A DNA stretch of 55,219 nucleotides from Zopfochytrium polystomum (GCA_025765615.1 JAIVFJ010000372.1:1-55219); one strand, 5' to 3'. Positions 20,387 through 31,204 are shown, counted from the stretch's first letter. Notes: generated by a model from the letters alone, not told the origin. A program made the numbers and translations.

Positions 20387-21139
20387 CACACTGCCATAAA
20401 TCGCCAAGAGAACCAATTCTCCTGTCACACACCAGGGGACTGCCACCCCCAGCTCATACACACAGTCAGAGAAGGAATAAGGGCAGGCAAGAAGACTTCA
20501 GGAACAGGTTCTAAGGGGCAACAAGAACGGGGGGTGGGCTGCTTAAATAGGAGAGGGTTGGAATCAGCAGGGTGAAGGAAGAAGGAAGGGAAAAGAGGGG
20601 AAAACATATACAAAAGAACAAAACAATAAATAAAACAACAAAGAAGAAAGAGGAGGAGTGAGTCACCAAACAATGGGGCTGAGACATCAAACAAGGAAGA
20701 CAGCTCAGAAAATCATGGAGCATTTCTTGGCATCAGCTGCCAAGAAAGATGGAGGAGATGGAGAGAGCTGGTTGGTGCAAAGAGGAAGACAGTCACTCAC
20801 AGCCACAAAGAAAAGAGACACACACAGAGACAACAAACAAACAAATAAATAAAAGATAAAACAGTAAAAACAGGAAAACAGGATAAACTACTAATTAAAA
20901 AATAAGTAAAAATCATCAATAAAGAAAGGAGAAAAAACCCTATGATCTCATACCCTTTCATGAGGCCTTTCATCATGGTAGCTTATGTAGCAGCTCTGTG
21001 TTAGCTCTGTGTACACCTGGACTCTGTACTTCTACCCACTGAAGCACATCGTCCTAATCCATTTCCAAAAGTGAGGGGGGCAAGGCTTAGTCATTGTGCA
21101 GAACTTAGCATTTCTGCATCATTCAGTTAGTGACTGCCA

Positions 21140-21202
21140 GCATGTCTCAAACTTAGCACCTTTCCCATTGAAGGGAGCGCTCTACACCACTGAGCTAGAG
21201 GG
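21140..21202 (-). repeat. tRNA-derived SINE-like head
   Basis: On the minus strand TAGCTCAGTGG (21187-21197) is a canonical box A, followed by AGAGCGCTCCC and a degenerate box B (AGTTTGAGAC). The arrangement is that of a SINE head or a decayed tRNA gene. The extent of the tail is unclear. Confidence 0.5.
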
Positions 21203-21502
21203 CCTCTGGCCAGTAGTGCAGAGCGGCCTGAGCCATTCGGCCTGCAACTTAGTGCGTAATAATAACATGAATAATATACATGGCCGCAGCTAAGAGACAG
21301 TCCAAATATCAGTGGTTCGGCTTGCAGGGACAATAATAACCCATGAAAATAATAAGAAATGGGGTCCAGCCATGTTACGTCACTTTCGTGAAACGTTGTT
21401 TGGTCAAGTCAAATTGATAATCCTCACAAGTTATCAGTTAAAAAAAGCGGGGTATACTCTTTTTATTTGAGGTCGCAGGCTCAACAGCCTGTCGTCCTCA
21501 CA

Positions 21503-22120
21503 ACACAGTACAAGGCTCGGCTGGTGGCACAGGGATATGCACAGAGACAAGGAGATTACAGAGAAACATTTTCTCCAGTACTACGACAGACAACAACGCA
21601 GATTTTCTTTGCAATCGCAACGGCTTGATCATGGTTCCTTGTCTCTGTCGACATCTCGATGGCATTCTTGAATTGAAAGGTGGATGTTGAGATTTATCTC
21701 GAGATCCCGAAGGGTCTCGAAGTTAGCAGCCACGATCTCGCAGTGCAGGAAGCAGTTTGGCTTCGCGGATTGCTCAGACGGTTTGGGCTCCCACAGCAGG
21801 AACAACAGTGATATATTGCGACAACACAAGCGCGATCGCCATTGCGAAACACCCCGAGGCACACGAGCGATCCAAGCACATAGAGATTAAGTACCACTTC
21901 ATTCGCGAACGAGTTGCGAACAAGGAAGTGGAAGTACGACACGTCAGCACCACGCAGATGGTGGCTGATCCACTCACAAAAGGAGTTAAAGGGCCTCGGA
22001 TGACGGAATCCAAGAGACTTATCCAGATAGTTTAGACACGTGTTCCAGCCCATGCTTGTCAAAGTTTTTCTTTTGTTTTCTTTGACCTCTTTCCTTTTTC
22101 GAATGCTGTGCCAGGGGGAG
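21503..22120 (+). mobile_element. Ty1/copia retrotransposon, right fragment (RT and RNase H)
   Basis: It resumes the copia frame cut at 16197: YKARLVAQGYAQRQGDYRE, then SVDISMAF, with in-frame stops. An internal deletion joins RT directly to RNase H (EAVWLRGLLRRFG). After a frameshift, YCDNTSAIAIAKHP, HIEIKYHFIRE and VADPLTKG complete the RNase H end. A purine tract GGGGGAG (22114-22120) follows. Dead element. Confidence 0.85.
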
Positions 22121-22292
22121 TGTTGGAATTTGGGCAGACAGAATTTCGAGATGTGAATGAAAAATTTCGCCTCCTTGTACTTAGTGCCGAACTCGGTGGA
22201 TTTGTTCAATGTCTGGGGTCTGGGCCGGATCGTGCCTGTGCATCCCAATGCTTTTGACCTCCGTCGACTTGTCACCAAAGCTTAAATACAGC
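22121..22292 (+). repeat. Probable start of the copia 3' LTR
   Basis: TGTTGGAATT directly after the purine tract is the usual start of a copia LTR. I cannot place its end; it stops or is truncated before the ATG of the next gene, so it may contribute to that gene's promoter. Confidence 0.55.
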
Positions 22293-23711
22293 ATGACACC
22301 CACGCCTTCGCCCGCCTTGGTGCCGATCGTAGCAGAACACATCTGCTGCGCAGTCTCCGATCCTCGCGATAGATACAGATTCGCGACCCTTCATCGCCTC
22401 CCGGCGCTGCAGGCCGCCGCGATACTCAGCATATGCGCGTTCTTCATCAAGCAACCCCGCCCCGCCGCGCTGCTGCACTTTCTATTCGAGCACATCTCGG
22501 ATCGGGCCTCCCGCGACGCCTTCCTTGTCCAGAACGGGCCGAGTGCAATCCGTAGGTCCAGCAGCGCTGGAGACGTGGAGGCGCTCCAGTGGTGGAAGGA
22601 AAAGTGGGATCTGCATCGAGGCGATGCGGCGATCGAGTCCATCTTTCCTCAGTACACTGTCGCGGACGCGATCGCTTTCGCAAGCGAAAGCGGCAGCGTT
22701 GCCGTGCTTCAATGGTGGAAGGAGAGTGGGTTGCAGCTGACTTACTTCGCTCGTGTCATGGATGGTGCGAGCGTTCGGGGCCGGCTCGAGGTTCTCGACT
22801 GGTGGAAGTCGAGTGAGCTAGCTTTGCGATACTCAGAGCTGTCCATGGACTCAGCAGCGAAGCTTGCTTCAGACGAAGAGGCTGTGTCGATCCTGAACTG
22901 GTGGAAAGGAAGCAACTTGGAGCTCAAATACTCCAACTTTTCTTTGGACGAGGCCAGCGACCGGGGCAGAGTCTGTGTTCTTCAGTGGTGGAAAGACAGT
23001 GGCCTCCCACTGAAGTACACGTACAGAGCCATCGACCGTGCTTGCGAAAAAGGGCAACTTTTAGCTCTTCTTTGGTGGAAGAAGAGCGGTTTGGAGATGA
23101 AGTTTTCTCAAGCGGCCTTGGACGAAGCATGCGCAAAAGGATTTGTCCCAATACTGCGTTGGTGGAAGGCTAGCAACCTTGAAGTCAAGTGCTCTCATAA
23201 AGCCATGGACGGAGCGACAAAATCAGGCAACGTGCTGGTACTTCAGTGGCTGAAAGATAACTGCCTCGAGCCGAGCTACACCCAATTTGCCCTGGATGCA
23301 ACCATCAAATCGAGACGGTACCGAGTGCTGGACTGGTGGACGAACAGTGGACTTGAGCTCAAGTACACTAATGTTGCCATGGATAAGGCATCCAGCTCCG
23401 GCAACATTCGGGTGCTTCAGTGGTGGAAAGACAGTGGGCTGGAATTGAGATATTCAGCCGATGCAATCGATTTGGCGAGCAGAAACGGTTATGTGAAATC
23501 GCTCCAATGGTGGTTGAACAGCGGGCTTGAGCTGAGGTATTCCGAAAACGCGATGGAACTGGCAACAAAGTATTCGGAAGTTGATGTACTTGAATGGTGG
23601 AAAAGCAGTGGACTGGAGCTGAAGTATTCGAGTACTGTTTGGTCCCGAGCACGGCCAGTACGTTCCAAGCGTGGAGTTCAATGGTGGGTGGACAACGGGT
23701 TTGTTGAATAA
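22293..23711 (+). CDS. WWK-repeat (ankyrin-like) protein, intact
   Basis: A single exon of 473 residues. An N-terminal domain of about 100 residues (VAEHICCAVSDPRDRY, LHRLPALQAAAILS) precedes about 12-13 repeats of 29 residues with consensus xVLQWWKxSGLELxYSxxAxDxAxxxGxx. The pattern of two short helices per unit is ankyrin-like, with WW replacing the usual LL of the second helix. The set starts at EALQWWKEKWDLH and ends RGVQWWVDNG. Such proteins normally mediate protein binding; I know of no assigned function for this subfamily. The ATG at 22293 matches the start of its paralogues. It lies just downstream of a copia LTR. Confidence 0.88.
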   Translation: MTPTPSPALVPIVAEHICCAVSDPRDRYRFATLHRLPALQAAAILSICAFFIKQPRPAALLHFLFEHISDRASRDAFLVQNGPSAIRRSSSAGDVEALQWWKEKWDLHRGDAAIESIFPQYTVADAIAFASESGSVAVLQWWKESGLQLTYFARVMDGASVRGRLEVLDWWKSSELALRYSELSMDSAAKLASDEEAVSILNWWKGSNLELKYSNFSLDEASDRGRVCVLQWWKDSGLPLKYTYRAIDRACEKGQLLALLWWKKSGLEMKFSQAALDEACAKGFVPILRWWKASNLEVKCSHKAMDGATKSGNVLVLQWLKDNCLEPSYTQFALDATIKSRRYRVLDWWTNSGLELKYTNVAMDKASSSGNIRVLQWWKDSGLELRYSADAIDLASRNGYVKSLQWWLNSGLELRYSENAMELATKYSEVDVLEWWKSSGLELKYSSTVWSRARPVRSKRGVQWWVDNGFVE

Positions 23712-24006
23712 AGGACAAGTGACCCTTGCGTTGGACGGCGTGGAGAGCAATAGCGCTTTTTCTTTTGGCTTTGGAGGGTGAAAGCGCTGCAGTATCTGAG
23801 GAAGAACTGTCATGGGCGGAAGAACGGCTCTCAGATCGCCCCCCCACACTGAACATCAAATCTTGGAAGATCGTAGTTCTTGACTGGTGGGAACAGCTCA
23901 CTCTAATTTTGAAGGACGCAGCAGTGCATGAGCCAGCGCCACGAGGACGCCGACGGACTGTTCAGGTTCCAGCCAGGCCGCGCAGACGACGGGGACCCAG
24001 CTGAGC
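23712..24006 (+). other. WWK-repeat relic in spacer
   Basis: A frame in 23726-24004 contains VVLDWWEQLTLILKDAA (about 23873-23923), a decayed WWK repeat. Nothing else is recognisable. Confidence 0.5.
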
Positions 24007-25752
24007 ATGCAGACCACTGCGTGCGGTGGCTGCTCCCCGGCGAAAAGAAGCGCATTGGAAGCCTGTCGATCTGGCTGGGAACCGCTGCCGCCCCGCCGTC
24101 TGATCACAGAAGCGAATCGGGACCCAACGACCGAATCGACTATGGGGACCATGACATCGCGCGTGCTTGCGCATTCCTGCTCGCCGTCTCGCATCATCCG
24201 CTCCTTCGTACCACCGATTCCGATGAGGACACGCCCGTTCAATGTCACCATCGTGGGTGGCTTCGCCACCCCAGTCCTTCGTGCTGTCAACGACTGCTTC
24301 CTGCATCTTGGGTCGCCGTTTCGCGTTGGGAGCGTCGCGCTCGTGTATGACCCGGATTCGGGCGGTGGCGGTAGCCGCGACCTCGCACCGCTGAAAGACT
24401 TCCTAGCATCACCAACGTGCTGCATCGAGAACCTGGTAGTCCTATCACGGCCACTGAGCGGGAAGCGTGCCGGCGATGACCACTATGACGTGCCCCGCCG
24501 AACCCTCTTTGCGAGTTGCCTGGCGGGAACGACATCTCTTTCAACGCTCCAACTGAACCTGGCAGACTTCGGCATTGAAGATTTCGTTGCCGTCGCGAAC
24601 GGCATTAGCCAGAGCCGCTCGATCGTGCACCTTAGCCTGGGTCTATCAGCGTCGAGCCTGCCCGACTTTGCACGAGCGCTCACTGCACGAGGAGCCCACC
24701 GCCTCCAAACACTCACCCTCCTCCTAAGCCACAGTGGTGTCCTCGAGACCGAAGTTACCCAGTACCTCACGTACCTCGATACGGACGGCGAGAACAACTT
24801 CTTCCCGCAAGTTGTTGACCGCATGGCACAGCTCGCCAACTCCGCCGCGCAGCTCCTTTCTTCTCATCACCTACTTTCGTTTAGCATGACGGCGACTCCA
24901 TGGCGCTCGCATGCAGCCTTTCTTACCGACCGTGCCTTTGCCCCGATCCTTGAGCTACTGACAGACCTCGATGACCCGCCCCGCCCACTGCAGTCCATCC
25001 GCCTCGACTGCCGTCTCGCCGAACCCACCCTCCTCCGCCTCGCGGCGAACCTCAGCCGCCCACCTCTACCGCTCCTGCGCCGCATCGTCCTCCCCTATAC
25101 GGCAGCCACGGAGCCTGTCCTGCTCGCTTTCCTCGCCGCAGCTCGCCTCGATGTCCTATCCGTGGATCTGGTCGGGCAGCCGAGTCCGCCCTCCACCACG
25201 CTCCGGACCGCCCTCGCAGCCCTCTCGCACCCACTCACTGTTGAACCATCCTCCTCCTACCCGCCCGAACACCGACTCTACCACGCCCTCGCCAACGCGG
25301 CCGCGGCCAACCACTGCCTCCACGTCCTCCCGCCGCCGCGCGCACCCCTCCCCGCCGCGCATCCCGCCGCCGCGGCCGGTCGCGCGGCGCGAAGGCAGGC
25401 CGCCGCAACCCTCCTGCGCGCCACCCGCGTATTAGTCTTCCTCTCAACCACCGCACTACCCGACAATGACGGCGGCGACCCCAACCCCAAACACCAAACC
25501 CTCTTTTCCCGCCTCCCGCTCCCGATCCGGCTGGCCGTCGTGCGCGCCGCCGCCGACGCCGGCCTGCCCCCGCGCGACGCGGCCGCGTGCGTCGCAGCCC
25601 TCGCCGATCGAAGCTCTCTCGCTTGGTTGCGGCCACCGCGCGTGCCGCGGGACCCGCAGGTCGACGCTGATGCAAACGATACGCCGATCGACAGGATGCT
25701 TGTGTGGCGGTGCGAGGCGTTCTTGGCGTACGTGGAGAGGTGGTGGGTGTGA
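24007..25752 (+). CDS. Leucine-rich hypothetical protein
   Basis: A single open frame of 581 codons with strong GC bias and no stop. The middle (about residues 140-400) is Leu/Ala-rich, with spaced units such as LSTLQLNLADFGIEDF and LQSIRLDCRLAEPTLLRL that suggest a leucine-rich or RNI-like solenoid. The C-terminal third is Ala/Pro/Arg-rich. No catalytic motif is seen. Another in-frame Met (at codon 46) is a plausible alternative start. It lies between two WWK-family genes but lacks that repeat. Confidence 0.6.
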   Translation: MQTTACGGCSPAKRSALEACRSGWEPLPPRRLITEANRDPTTESTMGTMTSRVLAHSCSPSRIIRSFVPPIPMRTRPFNVTIVGGFATPVLRAVNDCFLHLGSPFRVGSVALVYDPDSGGGGSRDLAPLKDFLASPTCCIENLVVLSRPLSGKRAGDDHYDVPRRTLFASCLAGTTSLSTLQLNLADFGIEDFVAVANGISQSRSIVHLSLGLSASSLPDFARALTARGAHRLQTLTLLLSHSGVLETEVTQYLTYLDTDGENNFFPQVVDRMAQLANSAAQLLSSHHLLSFSMTATPWRSHAAFLTDRAFAPILELLTDLDDPPRPLQSIRLDCRLAEPTLLRLAANLSRPPLPLLRRIVLPYTAATEPVLLAFLAAARLDVLSVDLVGQPSPPSTTLRTALAALSHPLTVEPSSSYPPEHRLYHALANAAAANHCLHVLPPPRAPLPAAHPAAAAGRAARRQAAATLLRATRVLVFLSTTALPDNDGGDPNPKHQTLFSRLPLPIRLAVVRAAADAGLPPRDAAACVAALADRSSLAWLRPPRVPRDPQVDADANDTPIDRMLVWRCEAFLAYVERWWV

Positions 25753-26198
25753 ACTACTGAGTGAGGGAGGGGGCTGAGGACAGTGGTGTTGGTGCAAAAG
25801 AGTTCGGCTCGCTCGTTTAGTGGGGGGGGGGTTTGGTGAGTGGTTCGAAGGTTGGTTCGAGGATTACGGCCATCTCGCTGATTCGCAACGCCACGCCTTC
25901 CTTCAGTCCTTCCCCATCATTGTTTCCGCCACGTCGCTCCATGAGAGCAAGACGGGACCTGCGCAGTTTGCGACGGTCGAATGAATCGACCCAAACTTGC
26001 ACCCCCACCGCCCACCCCACTCACTCACCCATCCAACCCCCTTCAACTAAACAAACAAACTGAACCTCTCGCCCCGTCGCACTCTCTCTTCTTTGCACGC
26101 GCCAGCCGCCGGTCAGCCAGCACATCTCCCTCTGAAGCTCATCCGCACCCCAAGCTGCTCATCGCACCGACACTGTCGTCTGAAGGCTACTTCCAGGC
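25753..26198 (+). other. Spacer upstream of the third WWK-family gene
   Basis: C-rich sequence with short open frames only. No motif or repeat stands out. Confidence 0.5.
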
Positions 26199-27624
26199 AT
26201 GGAGATGAAGCACTTGTCGCCCTCATCGCCGCGCTCGCTCCGATCGCCCGCCCTGATCCCGCACGTAGCCGAGCACATCTGCCGCGCAGTCTCGGACCCA
26301 CGCGAGAGAGAGATCGGTTCGCAACGCTTGCTCGGCTCCCGGAACTGCAGGCAGGCGCGATCGTCAGTATCCCCTACTTCTTCTCCTTTAGACGCCGTCC
26401 CGCCGACCTACTGCGCTTCACCTTCGATCACACGCTGGACACTACGACGCGCCGCCAGTTCCTCGCCACGAACGGGTCGAGCGCAGTACGCGAATCCAGC
26501 TACTGCGGAGACGTGGAGGCTCTTCAGTGGTGGAAGGAAAACTGGGATCTGCATCGGATCGGTGCGACGGCTGAGTCCGTCTTTGATAGGTACACTGTCG
26601 ACGACGCGATCGCTTCTGCGAGCAAGAACGGCCACCTTGCTGGAAAGAAAGTGGACTGCGGGACATCTATTCCACTCATGCAGTCGATATGGCCAGCGAG
26701 CGGGGACTAGTCGGCGTTCTTCAGTGGTGGAAAGACAGTGGTTTCCCGATGATATACACAAACCGAGCCATGGACGGGGCAAGCGAAAACAGTCACCGTC
26801 CGGTTCTCATTTGGTGGAAGGAAAGCGGACTAAAGCTTAAATACTCCGAACGTGCATTGGACAGGGCCAAAAGAGTCCGGGTTCTCCGGTGGTGGAAAGA
26901 CAGCGGTCTCACAATGAAATACACCAACTATGCCATTATCCACGCTTGCAAGAAAGGTCACGTTTCAGTTCTTGATTGGTGGAAAAAGAGCGGAATCGAG
27001 ATCGAGTTCTCTGAAGGGGGACTGGATGATGCCTGTGCTATCGGCTTGGTACGGATTTTGCAGTGGTGGATGGACAACGACCTGCCTATGAATCTTACGC
27101 ATAAAGCAATGGACCGTGCAACAAAGTCTGGAAACGTGCAGTCGCTCCAGTGGCTCAAGGAAAATTGTGTCGAGCTGAAATACACCCGGCTTGCACTCGA
27201 CGCGACCATCAACCCAAGACGTTACAAAGTTCTCGACTGGTGGAAGAACAGTGGGCTTGAGCTCAAGTACACTCATGATGCCATGGACAATGCATCCGGC
27301 GCGGGCCATACACAAGTGCTTCAGTGGTGGAAAGACAGCGGGTTGGAGCTGAGGTATTCGGAACATGCGATGGATTTTGCGAGCAGAGGCGGTTACGTTA
27401 AGGCCCTTCAATGGTGGCTTGAGAGCGGACTGGAGCTCAAGTACACAGTGGCAGCGCTGGGCTCTGCCACTGAACTTTCGAAAATTGACGTTCTGGATTG
27501 GTGGAAATACTCGGGGTTGGATTTGAAGTATTCGGACCCCGTATTGACTCACACAGATCCCAGAAGCGCGAAAGGAGTTCAATGGTGGAGGGACAGTGGG
27601 CTTATTAACACATTTCCTCAATAA
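26199..27624 (+). pseudogene. WWK-repeat (ankyrin-like) protein, two frameshifts
   Basis: A paralogue of the 22293 gene with the same N-terminal domain (HVAEHICRAVSDPRE, LARLPELQ) and about eleven WWK repeats, ending IDVLDWWKYSGLDLKYS and VQWWRDSG. Two lesions break it. A GA run at 26304-26312 appears expanded by 2 bp, shifting frame between AVSDPRER and RFATLARL. At 26640/26641 about 10-11 bp that should encode VLQW are missing. After 26641 the frame is open to the stop at 27624. If the lesions are real this is a pseudogene; if they are sequencing errors it is a normal gene. Confidence 0.8.
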
Positions 27625-27866
27625 AAAATGGCGGCTGGAAACGGCACAACAGCGGAGCGAGCAGGCGGCGTTCAATTCAAAGGGTCCATGAAACCCGCCA
27701 CCAGCGGCGGTTGGGACGGCTCTGACGGAGTTTGAATCGTAGAAGGAAAGGAAACCGACAAACAGCCAAAGAGCCAAACCCCAAATCCCCACAACAGCAT
27801 CCACATCCACATCCGCTCCCCCCGCCTTCTCGGGCCAACTTCCACCTTCAATCCCACGAACGAACG

Positions 27867-28236
27867 ATGCCCGACCGCTTCTGGCCGATGCACCGCATCG
27901 GCAAGGAGGAACACGCGTGGCTCGCAAAGGACGTCGACACCGACGGCGAGGTGAAACGGATCGAGCGCGAAACAAATTCGGACTACTACGAGCGCAACGA
28001 GCAGGTGCACCAGGAGGCGGCTACTCTCAAGGAGCTCGCAGAGCTGTACCCGCAGCGAATCATCGGATACAGGTGGGATTGGATCGTGTTGAAAGGAGTG
28101 CGGCGATGTGCGGCAGAGCATGTATGGAATCTGCGCCAAGCCGAACACTGTGGATCGGATCTTAGTTAAACCATCCGACCGTCTCTTGCACAGCAACATC
28201 ATGAAGGAGGACGCAATGTCCTTGCACGGTAAATAA
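27867..28236 (+). CDS. Small charged protein, two exons
   Basis: Exons 27867-28072 and 28194-28236 (intron of 121 nt, GTGGGA to CACAG) give 82 residues. The product is hydrophilic and helix-prone (KDVDTDGEVKRIERETNSDY, YERNEQVHQEAATLKELAEL) and ends IIGYSNIMKEDAMSLHGK. There is no signal peptide or membrane segment. I do not recognise the family. The clean phase-2 junction and acidic/basic alternation argue that it is real. Confidence 0.6.
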
Positions 28237-28432
28237 TCACAACAAGCAGCCACCGCAAACGATCTGACTTTTTTTACGATCCCATTCGCTCCAGCACGCG
28301 ATCATTTGCGGCGCGCGGATCCAGCCAAACGCTTCACAGCAGCGAAAGCTCCATCACCCGTGGCTGCGTGAGGTCAGCCCGGCTCGCTCGTCGCTGGGTC
28401 GCACCAGCCGGGGCCGCACCGCAACACCGTCC

Positions 28433-29067
28433 ATGCCGCCTCCAGCCGAAAAGGTCGAAGGATACGACGGATGGTTGTTGCTGTGGCAGGCCAACCGTCC
28501 GCCGTACTACCTTAATGAGCCGACAGGAAAGACACCCAGGCGATAAGCCCAGCGCACCTCCTGCTTGGATGAACCCCTTTGAACACCACCTGTCGGCAAA
28601 AGTTATTGGCGCCACATCCGCTGCTTCCGCTGCCAAAAGTCAACTCCAACACTCCCGCCGCGACCGCACACCCAGCGCCGCCGCCGCAAAAACCGGGTCG
28701 CTCCCAGCGCCGCCCCGCTCCCTGTAGCGCGGCGAAGCTCTCGGCGCCTCGTCGGTGCAGTCAAGCTTTGCCCCGCCGTCGCAGGATGCGAGCCCGAAAC
28801 GATTGGTCACGTTCGCTTACCCGAGCGCCGGGGTGCCCGCCCCTCCCTCCGCGCCCACCTGCTTCAGTGCGAGCGGCTGTGAAAGAGGATGGCGCAGCGC
28901 CAAAGAAGAAGCCGCCTACCCCACAGCCGTCAAAGCCGGTCGGCCGCGCAAGAAAGAGGAAACTAGCGGGTGCGCGACCTCTTCCCCTCGCTTCTGCGGA
29001 CAGCGGCATCCCCGCCGGCGCCGAAACTCCGACTTTCGCCTCCGCCGCCCCCCGACAAGATGAATGA
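28433..29067 (+). CDS. Possible WW-like domain protein, model incomplete
   Basis: From the ATG at 28433 a short frame gives VEGYDGWLLLWQANRPPYY followed by LNEPTGKTP, like a WW-domain core. It stops at once. The adjacent frame continues plausibly (PGDKPSAPPAWMNPFEHH), and a third frame gives a basic, Pro/Lys-rich tail (KEDGAAPKKKPPTPQPSKP) to 29067. Either introns I could not place or a frameshift join these pieces. Low certainty. Confidence 0.35.
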
Positions 29068-29642
29068 GGGGAGAAAGAAGATTCGAAGTGAACGGCACTC
29101 TTGGTCTTTCTCATTATACATGTATTATTAACGTATGGCACGATTATTCTTCCTGGTGGAACTGAATTTGCAAACTTCGAAATCCGCCGGGCCGGCCTGC
29201 ATGCAACAAAGACCAGTCCATCAATGAATGTTTGCGAGAGAAAAAATGCCGTTTGATCGTCGCTTACGTGCGTGGAGGCGTGAATGGAACGAAGGCGAAC
29301 AAGTGCCAAGACCACCGTTGCTTTGGAAATTTCATTTGCGCGTGTGCCTCCACGGGCAAAGTAGCGGCACACAGTCACATGATTTGACAGACGACTGTTT
29401 TGTTTTAGTGGTTTTGGCAACCGGACGCGGTCTGCCGCGTTGTGAGTGCCGCGCGCGGATGGGGGGATGGCCACCCGGTTCCGACTATCATGCCGAAAGA
29501 AGTAAAAACATTTATCTCAGCGATATAAAGCCCGACCGCCGGCAGCAGGAACTGCTTCTTGGCAAACAGTCAAAACAGCCACACTACAACAAAACAGAGC
29601 CTCAGAACGTTGCCGACCTATACTGACCAGCCGACTGCAGCA
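29068..29642 (+). promoter_or_regulatory. Upstream region of the sugar transporter
   Basis: It holds a TATAAA at 29524-29529, about 115 bp before the start codon. An inverted pair CGTGGAGGC / GCCTCCACG lies near 29272 and 29347 and could be a dimeric regulator site. No gene is seen. Confidence 0.45.
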
Positions 29643-31204
29643 ATGGGCGCCATCCCCAGAGACCGATTGATCTATGCGTACTTCGTGTGCATTTCCACCG
29701 CCTTGTGCATGTTCATGTACGGGTACGATGCCTCTACCTTCAACGCGACCAACTCGTCGCCCTCGTGGTAAGATGCTCTTCTTGGTTCCGCGAAGATCTG
29801 GATTTTTCAGAGCGACGGTCTTCTCACAGGGCCACCTTCCTCTTCAGGAACGCCGCCTTTGGAAACACGGTAGACTCTAAAGGCAACCCCACCGTGAGCT
29901 CCGACACTGTCGGCCTCGTCGGCGTCGGCTACTCGTGCGGTGCGATCTTCACCGGCTTCTTCGTCGCCCCCATCATCTCGGACAAGTTCGGCCGCAGGCT
30001 GCCCATGTTCATCGGCGCTATCATCATCATCGGCTTCACCTTTGTCCAAACCTTCTCGCCGACCTTTACCATCCACATTCTTGGTCGTGCCGGCGTCGGT
30101 CTCGGCCAAGGCTTGATGCTTCCCTCTGGCCCCGTTTACATGGGTGAAATCGCTCCCGTCGAGATCCGCGGCACGATGATGTCGCTGTGGCAGTTGATGT
30201 ACTCTGTCGGCGCCTTGGGCTCGTACCTCGTCGCCCTCTTCATGGGCTGGCACTCGGAGCTGGGCAACTGGCAATGGCGCATGGTCCTCATCATGCAAGT
30301 CGTCGCCCCGGCGATCTTCGTCTTCACCGTCTGGATGGGTCCCGAGTCCCCTCGCTGGCTCATCTACAACGGCCGCAACGACGAAGCCCGCGCCGTCCTC
30401 GCAAAGCTGCGCTCCGACGAAGACGTCGACCGCGAGATGGAGGAGATCTCCGAGTACATCAACGCCGAGCGCGCAAACAACCCGGGCACGTTCGCCGTGT
30501 ACCAGATGCTCTTCACCAAGGCCAACATGCTCAAGCGCCTCGCCATGGCCATCTTCATCAACATTTCGCAGCAGACCACCGGCCAGAGCTCCCTCAACTC
30601 GTACTCGTCAAAGATCTACAACAAGATCTTCAACAACCAAAACACGACAAACATCATCAACGTCGTCAACTCGGTCTGCGGAATCCTATTCACCCTCAAC
30701 TCGACCATCTTCGTAGACCGCCTCGGCCGCGTCACCATCCTCGTCGTCGGCGCCCTCGGCATGGCCGTGTCCATGCTCATCGTCTCCGTCGTCGGCATGG
30801 TCACCGAGGCGAACGGCACCCTGTACCAGATGGGCACTGGCATCGGCCTCGTGTCCATGTTCTTCGTATTCATCTTCTTCTACAAGCCGTCCTGGGGTGC
30901 GACCGTGTGGATCTACACCGGCGAGATCTTCCCCATGACCGTCCGCGCCCAGGCCGTCGGCATCGCCTCGCAGACCCAGAACGTCGCGAGCGTCGCCCTG
31001 AGCTACTTGTTCCCCGTGATGCTGGCCGCGTGGGGATGGAAGACGTTCTTCGTCTTCATGGGGTACAACTTTTTCATCGCTGCCATCTGCCACTTCTTCT
31101 ACCCGGAGACTAAAGGAATCACCCTCGAGGATATGGATGCGCTATTTGACGGGAAGCCGGCCACTGTTACCGTTGCGGAAACGGACACCGAGAAGAAGGT
31201 TTGA
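29643..31204 (+). CDS. MFS sugar transporter
   Basis: Exons 29643-29767 and 29848-31204 give 493 residues with about 12 membrane segments. Family 2.A.1.1 marks are clear: GYDASTFN in the first loop, DKFGRRLP, GRAGVGLGQG, PESPRWLIYN, QQTTGQ before the second half, VDRLGR, and PETKGITLEDMD at the end. It should import a hexose or related sugar by facilitation or proton symport at the plasma membrane. The 80-nt intron splits the TGG codon after NSSPS. It is convergent with the Rho gene at 31530. Confidence 0.95.

Larger units (their letters stand above)
16198..21502. mobile_element. Unidentified element X inserted in the copia RT
   Basis: X interrupts a continuous copia reading frame. Its outer ends are TGTGAG (16198-16203) and CTCACA (21497-21502), a 6-bp inverted pair of TG...CA type. 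ACAC flanks it at 16194-16197 and 21503-21506, a likely 4-bp target duplication. Without the nested chromovirus it is about 2.1 kb. I find no protein domain and no long direct repeat. The right arm has tRNA-like promoter sequences at 20370-20386 and 21140-21202. It may be a non-autonomous LTR-type element or a composite of several insertions. Confidence 0.5.

Noticed and set aside
30187..31113. 308-codon Arg/His-rich plus-strand frame
   Set aside because: Shifted frame of the sugar transporter; no family resemblance.
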